Origin: Firmicutes bacterium UBA993
Lineage (GTDB): Bacteria > Bacillota > Dethiobacteria > DTU022
DNA length: 20,883 nt
Reading direction: 5' to 3'
NCBI GenBank assembly: GCA_002292015.1
Contig: DBBD01000018.1
Location: 1 to 20,883 of the forward strand
Below, piece after piece: positions 13,264-20,836 of this stretch. Within the stretch, counting starts at the first letter, position 1; each line of letters begins with the position of its first letter. A program made the position numbers and the translations under genes. Under the pieces are notes generated by a model. It was not told the origin of the DNA, ran no database searches, and saw only the letters and a program-made list of their open reading frames with translations.

Positions 13264-14580
13264 ATGGCTTTACTGGAGGTTATTGTTGGTTTAATTACTC
13301 TGCCGGCTTTTGTATTGGGACTAATTGCCGCTGTGGGATTAGTCGCTCAAAAAAAAGGTTTCAGCGAAATTCTCTCCGGCACTATTAAGACAATTCTTGG
13401 ATTGCTTATAATGAGTGTCGGTATTGGAGCCTTAATCAATGCTTTGATCCCGATCCAAGCCATGTTTGAGGCTGGAGTTCCAGCGGGAGACTTTGAAGCT
13501 TTTGTTACGTTTGACGAAGCGGTTGTCAGTGCGGTGCAAACTGCAGATATAAGGCAAATTGGCGCTGCTATAGCTTACACGATGCTGTTTGGGTATATCT
13601 TCCACCTCGTTCTAGCCAGAGTGACCCCCTTCCGTTATATCTACCTGACCGGACACATGATTTGGATTCATGCCGGGGCGTTTGCGATACTATTTCACTC
13701 TTTTGGTTTATCGCTGATTTGGACTGTACTTCTTGCTTCAATAGTGCTCGGCCTTTATATGACATTGGCGCCCGCGCTAGCGCAACCGATCATGCGGAAA
13801 ATTACAGGTAACGATGAAATTGCTTTCGGCCATGGGCAAACCCTGTTAAATATGGTCGGTGCCTGGGTAGGCAAGCTGGTCGGCGATCCGGAAGACTCGG
13901 CCGAGAAACATCAAATGTCGAGCAAGTTGAGCTTCTTCAGGGATATGGCTATTTCGATCTCAATAATCATGCTCATAGTAACTTTTATCGGCGCTATATT
14001 GGCGCTGGTGCAGATTGGCGCTGCCGGTTTCATGGAGCAGATCAGCGCAGGCCAGAACTGGGTTATATTCTCTGTATTGCGGGCGCTTGGTTTCGCTGCG
14101 GGTGTTCTGGTTCTCTTGCAGGGTGTGCGGATGCTGATTTCCGAGATCGTGCCGGCATTTAAGGGCATCGCTGAAAAAGTAATACCCGGGGCAAAACCAG
14201 CTCTTGATTGCCCGGTAATCTATCCTTTTGCCCCCAACTCCCTGATTATTGGCTTGATTTCAGGGACAATAGGGCAGGTTGTAGCTATAGTAATACTGGC
14301 CTTGATACGCTGGCCGGTACCGCTACCTAGCATGATCGCCGCCTTTTTCGCCAGCGGCTCCGGTGCGATTTTCGGAAATGCCACAGGCGGGCGCAGAGGT
14401 GCTTGGGCCGGAGGATTTCTGTGGGGATTTGTCGGCTGGTTCATCATCAGTTTTGCCTATAAGTTTCAGGTTTTTGGAGATTTGACGGCGATGGGTGCTC
14501 CTGCACTTGGCTTTACCGTGCCCGATGCAATCGTACCGGGTATTATTATCTGGCTTATCGCCAAAATATTCGGAGCGTAG
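13264..14580 (+). CDS. PTS EIIC permease, ascorbate (UlaA/SgaT) family
   Basis: A 438-residue polytopic membrane protein with about 10-12 hydrophobic segments. LPAFVLGLIAAVGLVAQKK and GTIKTILGLLIMSVGIGALI at the start are nearly the E. coli UlaA text. TPFRYIYLTGHM gives H131 and TGNDEIAFGHGQT gives H190, matching the two UlaA histidines that contact the substrate. It moves the sugar inward while EIIB phosphorylates it. AAGGAGG stands just before ATG 13264. In UlaA the text around the first histidine is, as I recall, TGHHTLYMA; here it is TGHMIWIHA, a change right at the substrate pocket. With NagA and an AgaS-like enzyme as neighbours and no ascorbate enzymes, I infer transport of an N-acetylhexosamine or similar sugar. 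Confidence 0.9.
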   Translation: MALLEVIVGLITLPAFVLGLIAAVGLVAQKKGFSEILSGTIKTILGLLIMSVGIGALINALIPIQAMFEAGVPAGDFEAFVTFDEAVVSAVQTADIRQIGAAIAYTMLFGYIFHLVLARVTPFRYIYLTGHMIWIHAGAFAILFHSFGLSLIWTVLLASIVLGLYMTLAPALAQPIMRKITGNDEIAFGHGQTLLNMVGAWVGKLVGDPEDSAEKHQMSSKLSFFRDMAISISIIMLIVTFIGAILALVQIGAAGFMEQISAGQNWVIFSVLRALGFAAGVLVLLQGVRMLISEIVPAFKGIAEKVIPGAKPALDCPVIYPFAPNSLIIGLISGTIGQVVAIVILALIRWPVPLPSMIAAFFASGSGAIFGNATGGRRGAWAGGFLWGFVGWFIISFAYKFQVFGDLTAMGAPALGFTVPDAIVPGIIIWLIAKIFGA

Positions 14581-14593
14581 TTTAATCTGACAA

Positions 14594-14623
14594 GTGGGGC
14601 GGAAACTATTGTTTCTGCCCCAC
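14594..14623 (+). terminator. 13-bp stem-loop between EIIC and nagA
   Basis: GTGGGGCGGAAAC (14594-14606) pairs with GTTTCTGCCCCAC (14611-14623), one G-T wobble, loop TATT. It begins 13 bases after the EIIC stop. No T-run follows (GGTTCAATACC), so it is more likely a transcript-stabilising or partial-termination hairpin than a full terminator; the nagA SD lies just beyond it. Confidence 0.5.
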
Positions 14624-14651
14624 GGTTCAATACCGGGGAACTATATTACAC

Positions 14652-15803
14652 GTGAAAATACTGATAAAGGGCGGAACCCTGATCACCCCTGGCCGGCTAC
14701 TAGAAGAACACGACATTTTGGTAGAGGAAACCGGAATTCTGGCTATTGAGTCGCGTGGCGTTATTTCTTCTGCGGAAATCGAGGTTGACGCCAGGGATAT
14801 GTGGGTGGTCCCGGGGTTTATTGATCTGCATATACACGGTTCAAACGGCTTTGATACCATGGATGCGACCAGGGAAGCGCTGCATGGCATTGCGGAGTTT
14901 GTCGCCAAACATGGAGTGACATCATACCTGCCAACTACTATTTCAGCTCCAGCTGAATCTATCAGTGATGTGCTGGAAGTAATTCGAAATTGCCCTCGCC
15001 CGGGAAATGGGGCGATACATTTAGGAATTCATATCGAAGGGCCTTACCTGAATCAGCGTTACAAGGGTGCACAGCCGTCTCAGCACATCCGTTCCGTCAA
15101 CCCTGAGGAATATGAAGACTGGATTCTCCCCGGTTTGCCGGTTGTCATGGTTACCCTGGCTCCGGAAAACGATGAAGCTTTAGCCTTCATTAACAAAGGG
15201 AGAAATGCCGGCATTATTTTCGCTGTTGGGCACAGCGAGGCTGATTACGAACGGGTTCTGCATGCTGCTGATTTGGGATTGACGCACGCTTCCCACTTAT
15301 TTAACGGCATGCCTCCTTTCCATCACCGCAAGCCGGGAATAATAGGGGCGGTTTTAACCGACAACCGTTTATTGCCGCAGATTATAGCCGACGGCGTTCA
15401 TCTGCACCCCGCCACTGTAAAATTGGTCGTAAGCAGTAAGGGTATTGGTAAAACAATTTTGATTACGGACGCCACCAGGGGAACCGGTTTGGGTGATGGC
15501 AATTACCTGCTGGGTGACCAGGTAATCCATATTAACAAGGGGATTGCCCGTACGGAAGAGGGCAGTCTGGCAGGGAGCACTTTAACCATGGATTTGGCTA
15601 TAAAAAACACCATGGAGTTTACTGGCCTGTCTCTGCAGGAAGTTGTAACCATGGCCACATTAACTCCTGCGACATCCGTGGGGCTAGGCGACCGCAAAGG
15701 CGTTCTCGCCGTAGGCGCGGACGCCGACCTTGTTTTGCTGGATCGTGATTACCGGATTAGAATGACGATGGTATCAGGCCGGATAGTATATGGTAACATG
15801 TAG
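14652..15803 (+). CDS. nagA: N-acetylhexosamine-6-phosphate deacetylase NagA
   Basis: A 383-residue amidohydrolase that removes acetate from GlcNAc-6-P or GalNAc-6-P in the cytoplasm. Metal and catalytic residues are all present: H60 and H62 in GFIDLHIHG, E129 in HIEGPYL, H194 in VGHSEAD, H215 in ASHLFNGMP, H250 in ADGVHLHP, and the catalytic aspartate D273 in ITDATRGTG. In most NagA proteins that last motif reads TDAMxAAG; the change is near the active site and may reflect another hexosamine. AGSTLTMDLAIKN and LGDRKGVLAVGADADLVLLD complete the family text. GTG 14652 is the only reasonable start; its SD (GGGG, 14635-14638) is far upstream (13 nt). It links the transported sugar phosphate to the SIS deaminase. 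Confidence 0.93.
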   Translation: MKILIKGGTLITPGRLLEEHDILVEETGILAIESRGVISSAEIEVDARDMWVVPGFIDLHIHGSNGFDTMDATREALHGIAEFVAKHGVTSYLPTTISAPAESISDVLEVIRNCPRPGNGAIHLGIHIEGPYLNQRYKGAQPSQHIRSVNPEEYEDWILPGLPVVMVTLAPENDEALAFINKGRNAGIIFAVGHSEADYERVLHAADLGLTHASHLFNGMPPFHHRKPGIIGAVLTDNRLLPQIIADGVHLHPATVKLVVSSKGIGKTILITDATRGTGLGDGNYLLGDQVIHINKGIARTEEGSLAGSTLTMDLAIKNTMEFTGLSLQEVVTMATLTPATSVGLGDRKGVLAVGADADLVLLDRDYRIRMTMVSGRIVYGNM

Positions 15804-15983
15804 CCACCAGGGATTAAAGGCTGACGAAAGAACCTCGGTGTAATGTCAACAGAGGATTTAGAGGAGTGCGCCGGGTTGCCCGCATCACTCCTTTAAGCCG
15901 GGGCAGGCCTCAGGCGGGTAGCGTGCCGCAAAAAGTAAATTTAGTGGTGTACCCAAAATAGAGTATGCGAGGAGAGTTGTGCT
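15804..15983 (+). other. Intergenic gap with a hairpin
   Basis: In 180 bases without a gene, AGGAGTG (15862-15868) pairs with CACTCCT (15886-15892) around an inner CGGG/CCCG stem. Only three T residues follow the outer stem, so at best it is a weak terminator. The SD of the next gene (AGGAG, 15970-15974) lies at the right end. No promoter is clear. Confidence 0.35.
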
Positions 15984-16730
15984 GTGAGTAATTATGCAGT
16001 CGTTTATCTGGATCGAGTCATAGGGCTTCTGGAAAGGATCAAAAACGAAGAACAGGAGCGGATTGACGAAGCGGCCAGGCTGCTTGCCGACACGGTAGAA
16101 GAGGGAAACTGTATCTTTGCATTTGGCTGTACTCATTCTTCATTGCCGGTTCAGGACCTGGTATACAGGGCAGGTGGCTTTATGCTGGTAAACCCACTTT
16201 TTGGCCCCGGGATTGCTTCGCTGGATATAAAACCAACCACCCTTTCGTCGGCCATTGAAAAACTTCCCGGCTACGCCGGCGTGTTGCTGGACGAAAGCCC
16301 CTTGAAGCAGGGAGACGCATTGATAATAGTTTCCGTATCCGGAAGGAATGCGGTTCCAGTCGAGCTGGCGCAAATGGCACGCGAAAGAAAAATCAAGGTG
16401 ATCGGTGTTACATCTGTGGAGTATTCCGGGGGAGTTTCCTCCCGGCATTCCTCAGGCAAGAAGATGCATGATTTTGCCGATGTGCTGTTGGACAATAAAG
16501 CTCCGATAGGCGATGCCGTGTTGGAGGATCCGATCATTCCGCAAAAGTTTTGTCCCGTTTCCGGTGTTACATCCACGGCTGTTCTCCAGGCTTTAATGGC
16601 TTCAACAATAGAGGAGCTGTTGAAACGCGGGCTAACCCCCCCGGTCTTTTTGGCAGCCAATGTCGACGGTGGCGCCGAGTATAACGCTCGTCTGTTGAGT
16701 GAGTACCGGGATCGGATCTATTATCTTTAG
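15984..16730 (+). CDS. Single SIS-domain protein, UPF0309-like, probable sugar-phosphate isomerase or binding protein
   Basis: A 248-residue cytoplasmic protein. The N-terminal helices (about 5-40) lead into one SIS fold: IFAFGCTHSS (44-53), then ALIIVSVSGRNAVPVEL (112-128), the phosphosugar loop. It lacks the GlmS-type EFRHGP region of the other SIS protein here and resembles the uncharacterised UPF0309 family, which often adjoins amino-sugar genes. ANVDGGAEYNARLLSEYRDRI closes it. AGGAG (15970-15974) is 9 nt before GTG 15984. It may isomerise or bind a product of NagA or AgaS, or handle a related sugar such as an epimer; no function is proven. Confidence 0.8.
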   Translation: MSNYAVVYLDRVIGLLERIKNEEQERIDEAARLLADTVEEGNCIFAFGCTHSSLPVQDLVYRAGGFMLVNPLFGPGIASLDIKPTTLSSAIEKLPGYAGVLLDESPLKQGDALIIVSVSGRNAVPVELAQMARERKIKVIGVTSVEYSGGVSSRHSSGKKMHDFADVLLDNKAPIGDAVLEDPIIPQKFCPVSGVTSTAVLQALMASTIEELLKRGLTPPVFLAANVDGGAEYNARLLSEYRDRIYYL

Positions 16731-16786
16731 AACTGGCGGATCGAAAGTTCCTCCAGACATTCAAACCATTTGCAGGGTGTCTAGTC

Positions 16787-17071
16787 ATGAAAACATTTTC
16801 GCTAAAGTTTACGCACTCAGTGGGACTGCATGCCCGCCCGGCAGCGCTTCTGGTTAAGGTGGCTAATGAGTTTGATTCATTCGTCAGCATTCGGAACCTT
16901 AACGGAACCGCTGAATGGGTAAATGCTAAAAGTATGTTGAACCTCTTAACGGCCGGCATTAAGGAAAATGACCGGCTGGAAATCAAAACAGAAGGAGAAG
17001 ATGAAGAGCAAGCTCTGTCGGCGATTATAAACCTGATCGATCACAGGCTTGACGAGAAAAGCGAGAGGTGA
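16787..17071 (+). CDS. ptsH: HPr-family phosphocarrier protein
   Basis: A 94-residue HPr. THSVGLHARPAALL places the phosphorylated histidine at H15, as in classical HPr, and NAKSMLNLLTAG puts a serine (S49) at the position of regulatory Ser46. The usual KSIMGVM text is replaced by KSMLNLL, so recognition by HPr kinase and by CcpA is uncertain. It carries phosphate from Enzyme I (eight residues short of the window edge region, at 19109) to the EIIA at 12268. AGGG (16774-16777) lies 9 nt before ATG 16787. Its TGA is inside the SD of the aldolase gene. A pathway-specific HPr inside a sugar operon is less usual than a ptsHI pair; here kinase and aldolase genes separate it from ptsI. Confidence 0.9.
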   Translation: MKTFSLKFTHSVGLHARPAALLVKVANEFDSFVSIRNLNGTAEWVNAKSMLNLLTAGIKENDRLEIKTEGEDEEQALSAIINLIDHRLDEKSER

Positions 17072-17076
17072 GCTTA

Positions 17077-18048
17077 TTGAGAGAACTGCCGATCGGTAAA
17101 ATCAGGGGTTTACAGCAGTGTGCATCCCCGCGGGGCATTTTTTCTATCCTGGCGCTTGATCACCGGAATAATCTGAAAAAGGCTCTGAACCCTAAAAGTC
17201 CCGGGCAAGTAACCTATGGCGAGCTTGCCGCTTTTAAGGAGCAGGTGGCTGCTGTTCTATCCCCAGAATCCAGCGCTGTTCTACTCGATCCTGAGTATGG
17301 TTTAGCCCATTGCGTGGCAGCAGGCGCCATTCCTGGTGCAGTGGGATTGATAGCCGCGCTGGAGGCCACTGGTTACGGCGAAGACGAGACAGGAGGGCGA
17401 ATATCTAAGCTGTTGCCGGGCTGGAGCGTTTCCACGGCTAAAAAAATGGGAGCCAACGCAGTAAAGTTGCTGGTCTATTATCATCCCCACTCTGCAATGG
17501 CAGAAAGCATAGAAGAGCTGATCAAGCAGGTGGCTATCGAATGCAATAAGCATGACATCCTGTTTGTTCTTGAGCCGCTAACGTATAGTTTTGCAGGAAA
17601 AGGCAAACTTGCCCCCGGCGAGAAACGCGAACTTATCCTTGAAACCGCACGACGCTTGACCGGTATTGGCGGCGACGTGCTGAAGGCTGAATTTCCCCTG
17701 GATATTACAGCGGAGCCTGCTGAAAGCGCATGGGTATCCGCTTGCGCCGCGCTGACAGAGAACAGTCAAGTGCCTTGGGTACTATTGTCTGCATCAGTTG
17801 ATTTTGATATTTTTTTGAGGCAGGCGGCTGTTGCTTGCTTCAATGGCGCATCCGGTGTTGCCGTGGGCCGGGCAATCTGGCGAGAAGCAGCGTCCCTTAA
17901 CGGTCTCGACAGAAAAGCTTTCCTGACAGAGATCGCCCTACCGCGGATGAGAAAGATTACTGCTCTCTGTGAAGCTTTGGCGGTCCCTGTCGGCAGTTAC
18001 TTTAAAGCTGAAACAATTAGCGAAGGATATTATCTAGATTACAGATAA
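17077..18048 (+). CDS. lacD: Tagatose-1,6-bisphosphate aldolase, LacD-like (class I)
   Basis: About 323 residues, a (beta/alpha)8 Schiff-base aldolase. FSILALDHRNNL (D28), SAVLLDPEYGL, GANAVKLLVYYHP and ILFVLEPLTY follow the LacD order, and GGDVLKAEFPLD holds the predicted Schiff-base lysine K203 (K205 in LacD). It cleaves tagatose 1,6-bisphosphate to dihydroxyacetone phosphate and glyceraldehyde 3-phosphate; LacD enzymes also accept fructose and other 1,6-bisphosphates. Related SqiA/YihT enzymes cleave sulfofructose phosphate, but no sulfo-sugar gene is here. TTG 17077 is preferred because AGGTGA (17066-17071) is a good SD; GTG 17068 overlaps the HPr stop and would add three residues. It follows NagA, SIS and HPr and is 12 bases before the kinase. 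Confidence 0.88.
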   Translation: MRELPIGKIRGLQQCASPRGIFSILALDHRNNLKKALNPKSPGQVTYGELAAFKEQVAAVLSPESSAVLLDPEYGLAHCVAAGAIPGAVGLIAALEATGYGEDETGGRISKLLPGWSVSTAKKMGANAVKLLVYYHPHSAMAESIEELIKQVAIECNKHDILFVLEPLTYSFAGKGKLAPGEKRELILETARRLTGIGGDVLKAEFPLDITAEPAESAWVSACAALTENSQVPWVLLSASVDFDIFLRQAAVACFNGASGVAVGRAIWREAASLNGLDRKAFLTEIALPRMRKITALCEALAVPVGSYFKAETISEGYYLDYR

Positions 18049-18060
18049 CCCGGTGATTTT

Positions 18061-19008
18061 ATGAATAGGCATGCCGTAACCGTAACAGCCAATGCTTCTA
18101 TCGATAAAGTCCTGTATCTGGATTGGCTCAAGGTGGGTGAAATTAATCGCCCCCGGCGATTATCGGTTCTCGCCGGTGGTAAAGGCTTAAATGTAACCAG
18201 AGCGTTGGGCCGCCTCGGAATACCCCTTTGCGCCTGCATACTCTTGGGCGGCTACTGCGGCCGTTGGATCGAAGCCCTCCTGGAGGAAGAAGGTATTAAC
18301 TTTCATGCAGCATGGGGTGATGGTGAATCCCGAACATGCACCTCAATTATTGATTCTTTTACCGGGCAGACAACCTCAGTTTATGAACAGGGTTTCTACG
18401 TGACACCGAATACTTGGCGTATTTTTGAAAAAGCCGTGGTTGAAAAAATGGAAGGAGCCCAGGCTGTAATCATTTCCGGTAGCCTGCCTCCCGGCGCTCC
18501 TGTTGACGGTTATGCCCGGCTGGTACACTACGCAGGCCAAAAAAACGCACCGGTTTATCTGGATGCCCGGGGCGAAGCTTTAAATGCTGCATTATTGGAA
18601 AAACCTGAAGTGTTAAAGATCAATGCTGAAGAAGCGAGTGAAATCACCGGTTATTCAATCGAAACCCTTGAGGATGCCGCTGGCGCTGCGCAATGTCTGC
18701 ATGAAAAGGGGATTGGTGCGGTTGTAATTACGGTCGGAGCCAGAGGATCGGTTGCGGTAAGCGTTGACGGCGTTTGGGAGGCGTTGCCGCCGGCAGTTAA
18801 AACTATTTCAGCTGTGGGAAGCGGAGATGCATTCCTTGGGGGGCTGGTTTTCGCTCTTTTAAAAAGCGCCGATTTTTCACGGGCTATCTGTTTGGGTACG
18901 GCGGCTGGTGCAGCCAACGCGGCTACATTCGGTGCGGGAAATATTGATGCCGGGTTTGTTTTTAGCCTGGCCGAACAGGTTCAGGTCAGGAGAATCTCCC
19001 CCCCCTAG
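18061..19008 (+). CDS. lacC: PfkB-family sugar-phosphate kinase (tagatose-6-phosphate / 1-phosphofructokinase type)
   Basis: A 315-residue ribokinase-fold enzyme. TVTANASIDKVLYL opens it as in LacC and FruK, GGKGLNVTRAL (39-49) is the first PfkB signature, SGSLPPGAP (139-147) is typical of the FruK/LacC group, and the second signature VGSGDAFLGGL (252-262) holds the catalytic base D256. It would phosphorylate tagatose 6-phosphate (or fructose 1- or 6-phosphate) to the 1,6-bisphosphate used by the aldolase just upstream. GGTGAT (18052-18057) before ATG 18061 is its SD. The gene symbol follows the pairing with the LacD-like gene; FruK-type activity cannot be excluded from sequence alone. Confidence 0.85.
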   Translation: MNRHAVTVTANASIDKVLYLDWLKVGEINRPRRLSVLAGGKGLNVTRALGRLGIPLCACILLGGYCGRWIEALLEEEGINFHAAWGDGESRTCTSIIDSFTGQTTSVYEQGFYVTPNTWRIFEKAVVEKMEGAQAVIISGSLPPGAPVDGYARLVHYAGQKNAPVYLDARGEALNAALLEKPEVLKINAEEASEITGYSIETLEDAAGAAQCLHEKGIGAVVITVGARGSVAVSVDGVWEALPPAVKTISAVGSGDAFLGGLVFALLKSADFSRAICLGTAAGAANAATFGAGNIDAGFVFSLAEQVQVRRISPP

Positions 19009-19108
19009 ATCAATCCACACAGCCGGGAAGCGGAAAGGGCTGCTGGTTGCCGGCAAATAACAGTATTGCAGGTACTGCAGGAAAGGTAACTGCCGAGGAG
19101 GGAGCAAT
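19009..19108 (+). other. 100-base gap before ptsI with small hairpins
   Basis: The palindrome TTGCCGGCAA (19047-19056) and the hairpin CAGTA/TACTG (19061-19077, overlapping GCAG/CTGC) lie here. GAGGAGGGAG just before ATG 19109 is a strong SD. No promoter boxes are clear. Confidence 0.35.
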
Positions 19109-20836
19109 ATGTTTAAAGGTATAGCGGCATCACCGGGCATTGTCGTTGGCCGGGCGGTTGTCTATCGAAAGCAGGTACCGGTTGTTGACCAAAGTCACAT
19201 TACCGCGTCGGAAACGGCCACGGAGGAAACAAAATTGGACAAGGCCGTGCGGCTATCCAGAGATCAGCTGGTGGCCCTGCGTGAAAAGGTAGCTCAAGAG
19301 TTGGGTGCGGATCAGGCGGCAATCTTTGAAGCCCACCTAATGATGTTGGAGGATCCTGTTTTTATACCAGAGGTTAAAGCAGTAATCCGACAGGGATTAA
19401 TCAGGGCCGAATATGCTCTCTTTAAGGTTGTGGAAAAGCATGTACAAAACTTCAACGCCATTGAGGACCCTTACCTCAAAGAAAGGGCGGTTGATCTGAA
19501 GGATATCGGCGAGAGAATAGCAGGGAACCTTCTGGGGCCGGCGTTCAGCACCCTTGACGATCTTCCCGCCGACGCCGTTATCCTGGCCCACGACCTCACG
19601 CCCTCTGATACGGTCAGCCTGGATAAAAGCAGGTGCAAGGCTTTTGTCACCGAAATTGGCAGCCGTACCTCGCACACGGCGATTATGGCCCGGTCGATGG
19701 AAATTCCAGCCGTGGTCGGTGTTGGTGGCATAATTGACAACATAAAAGACGGTAGCTTAATTGTTGTGGACGGCAACGAGGGCTTGGTTTTGATCGATCC
19801 AGAAAGGGCCACCCTAGATTCATATATCTGGAAGCAGCAAGAGCATTGGCTGTTTTTGCGACAACTCGAGGAACTAAAGGACCTGCCGGCTGAGACCGCT
19901 TGCGGCGGCCGACGGGTGGAGCTGTCGGCCAATATTGGCACTCCGGAAGACTGTGCCTCCGCTCTAGCCAACGGTGCCGAAGGAGTGGGTCTGTTCCGGA
20001 CCGAGTTTCTGTACATGGACCGTGACCGGTTACCGGATGAGGAAGAGCAGTTTGAGGCGTACAAAGCGGTGATTTTAGCCATGGCGCCCCGTTGGGTAAT
20101 TATCCGCACGCTCGATATTGGAGGGGACAAGAGATTGCCCTACCTGTCTCTGCCGGAGGAGATGAATCCTTTCCTGGGGGTCAGGGCTATCCGCCTGTCC
20201 TTAGAGAGGCCGGATATTTTTAAGATCCAACTGCGGGCTATTCTAAGGGCCGGCGCCCACGGCAACTTGAGGATCATGTACCCGATGATCGCCGACGTGT
20301 CTGAAATAAGAGCCGCTAACGTCGTACTGGCTCAGGCCAGGGCGGAACTGCAAAGTGAGGGGTTAACCTGCGCCAGTGAATTACCGGTGGGTATCATGAT
20401 TGAGACCCCGGCTGCTGCTTTGACCGCCGATCTTCTGGCGGCGGAAGTTGACTTTTTCAGCATCGGCAGCAATGACCTGATCCAGTACACCATGGCCGCC
20501 GACCGCATGAACGAGCGCCTCTCCAGCCTGTACGAGCCTTTGCATCCGGCGGTGCTGAGACAGATTAAACATGTTATTGACGCCTCTCACCGGGCGGGAA
20601 AGTGGACCGGCATGTGCGGCGAAATGGCGGGTAGCGAAGAAGCTGTACCACTTCTTTTAGGGCTGGGACTGGACGAGTATTCCATGGATGCAGCTTCCAT
20701 TCCCCGGGTCAAGAAAATAATCCGCGCCCTAACCTATGTGCGAGTCAAAGATATTGCGCAGCAGGCATTGGCTTTATCTGCGTCGGAAAGCGTCCGGGAG
20801 TTGATGGCCGGGGTATTGCGGGAAACGCTTTCTTAA
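19109..20836 (+). CDS. ptsI: PTS Enzyme I (phosphoenolpyruvate-protein phosphotransferase)
   Basis: A complete 575-residue Enzyme I, the first protein of the PTS chain, which takes phosphate from PEP and gives it to HPr. The N-terminal part begins MFKGIAASPGIVVGRA and contains the HPr-binding helices. The active-site histidine is H189 in TEIGSRTSHTAIMARS, the same number as in E. coli. The C-terminal PEP barrel has LFRTEFLYMD (R297), IIRTLDIGGDK (R334), the metal site in FFSIGSNDLIQYTMAADR, and the catalytic cysteine C503 in GMCGEMAG. Full normal length, all key residues present. GAGGAGGGAG gives a strong SD. It closes the locus, so the operon supplies both general PTS proteins for its own EII. 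Confidence 0.96.
   Translation: MFKGIAASPGIVVGRAVVYRKQVPVVDQSHITASETATEETKLDKAVRLSRDQLVALREKVAQELGADQAAIFEAHLMMLEDPVFIPEVKAVIRQGLIRAEYALFKVVEKHVQNFNAIEDPYLKERAVDLKDIGERIAGNLLGPAFSTLDDLPADAVILAHDLTPSDTVSLDKSRCKAFVTEIGSRTSHTAIMARSMEIPAVVGVGGIIDNIKDGSLIVVDGNEGLVLIDPERATLDSYIWKQQEHWLFLRQLEELKDLPAETACGGRRVELSANIGTPEDCASALANGAEGVGLFRTEFLYMDRDRLPDEEEQFEAYKAVILAMAPRWVIIRTLDIGGDKRLPYLSLPEEMNPFLGVRAIRLSLERPDIFKIQLRAILRAGAHGNLRIMYPMIADVSEIRAANVVLAQARAELQSEGLTCASELPVGIMIETPAAALTADLLAAEVDFFSIGSNDLIQYTMAADRMNERLSSLYEPLHPAVLRQIKHVIDASHRAGKWTGMCGEMAGSEEAVPLLLGLGLDEYSMDAASIPRVKKIIRALTYVRVKDIAQQALALSASESVRELMAGVLRETLS

Noticed and set aside
15862..15895. Intrinsic terminator after nagA
   Set aside because: The stem is interrupted by a 3x3 internal loop and only three T residues follow, so the genes after it may still be co-transcribed.
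19471..20130. Long minus-strand frame of 219 codons inside ptsI
   Set aside because: It is the complement of a conserved Enzyme I gene, is low in complexity (many Ser, Arg, Pro) and has no SD of its own.
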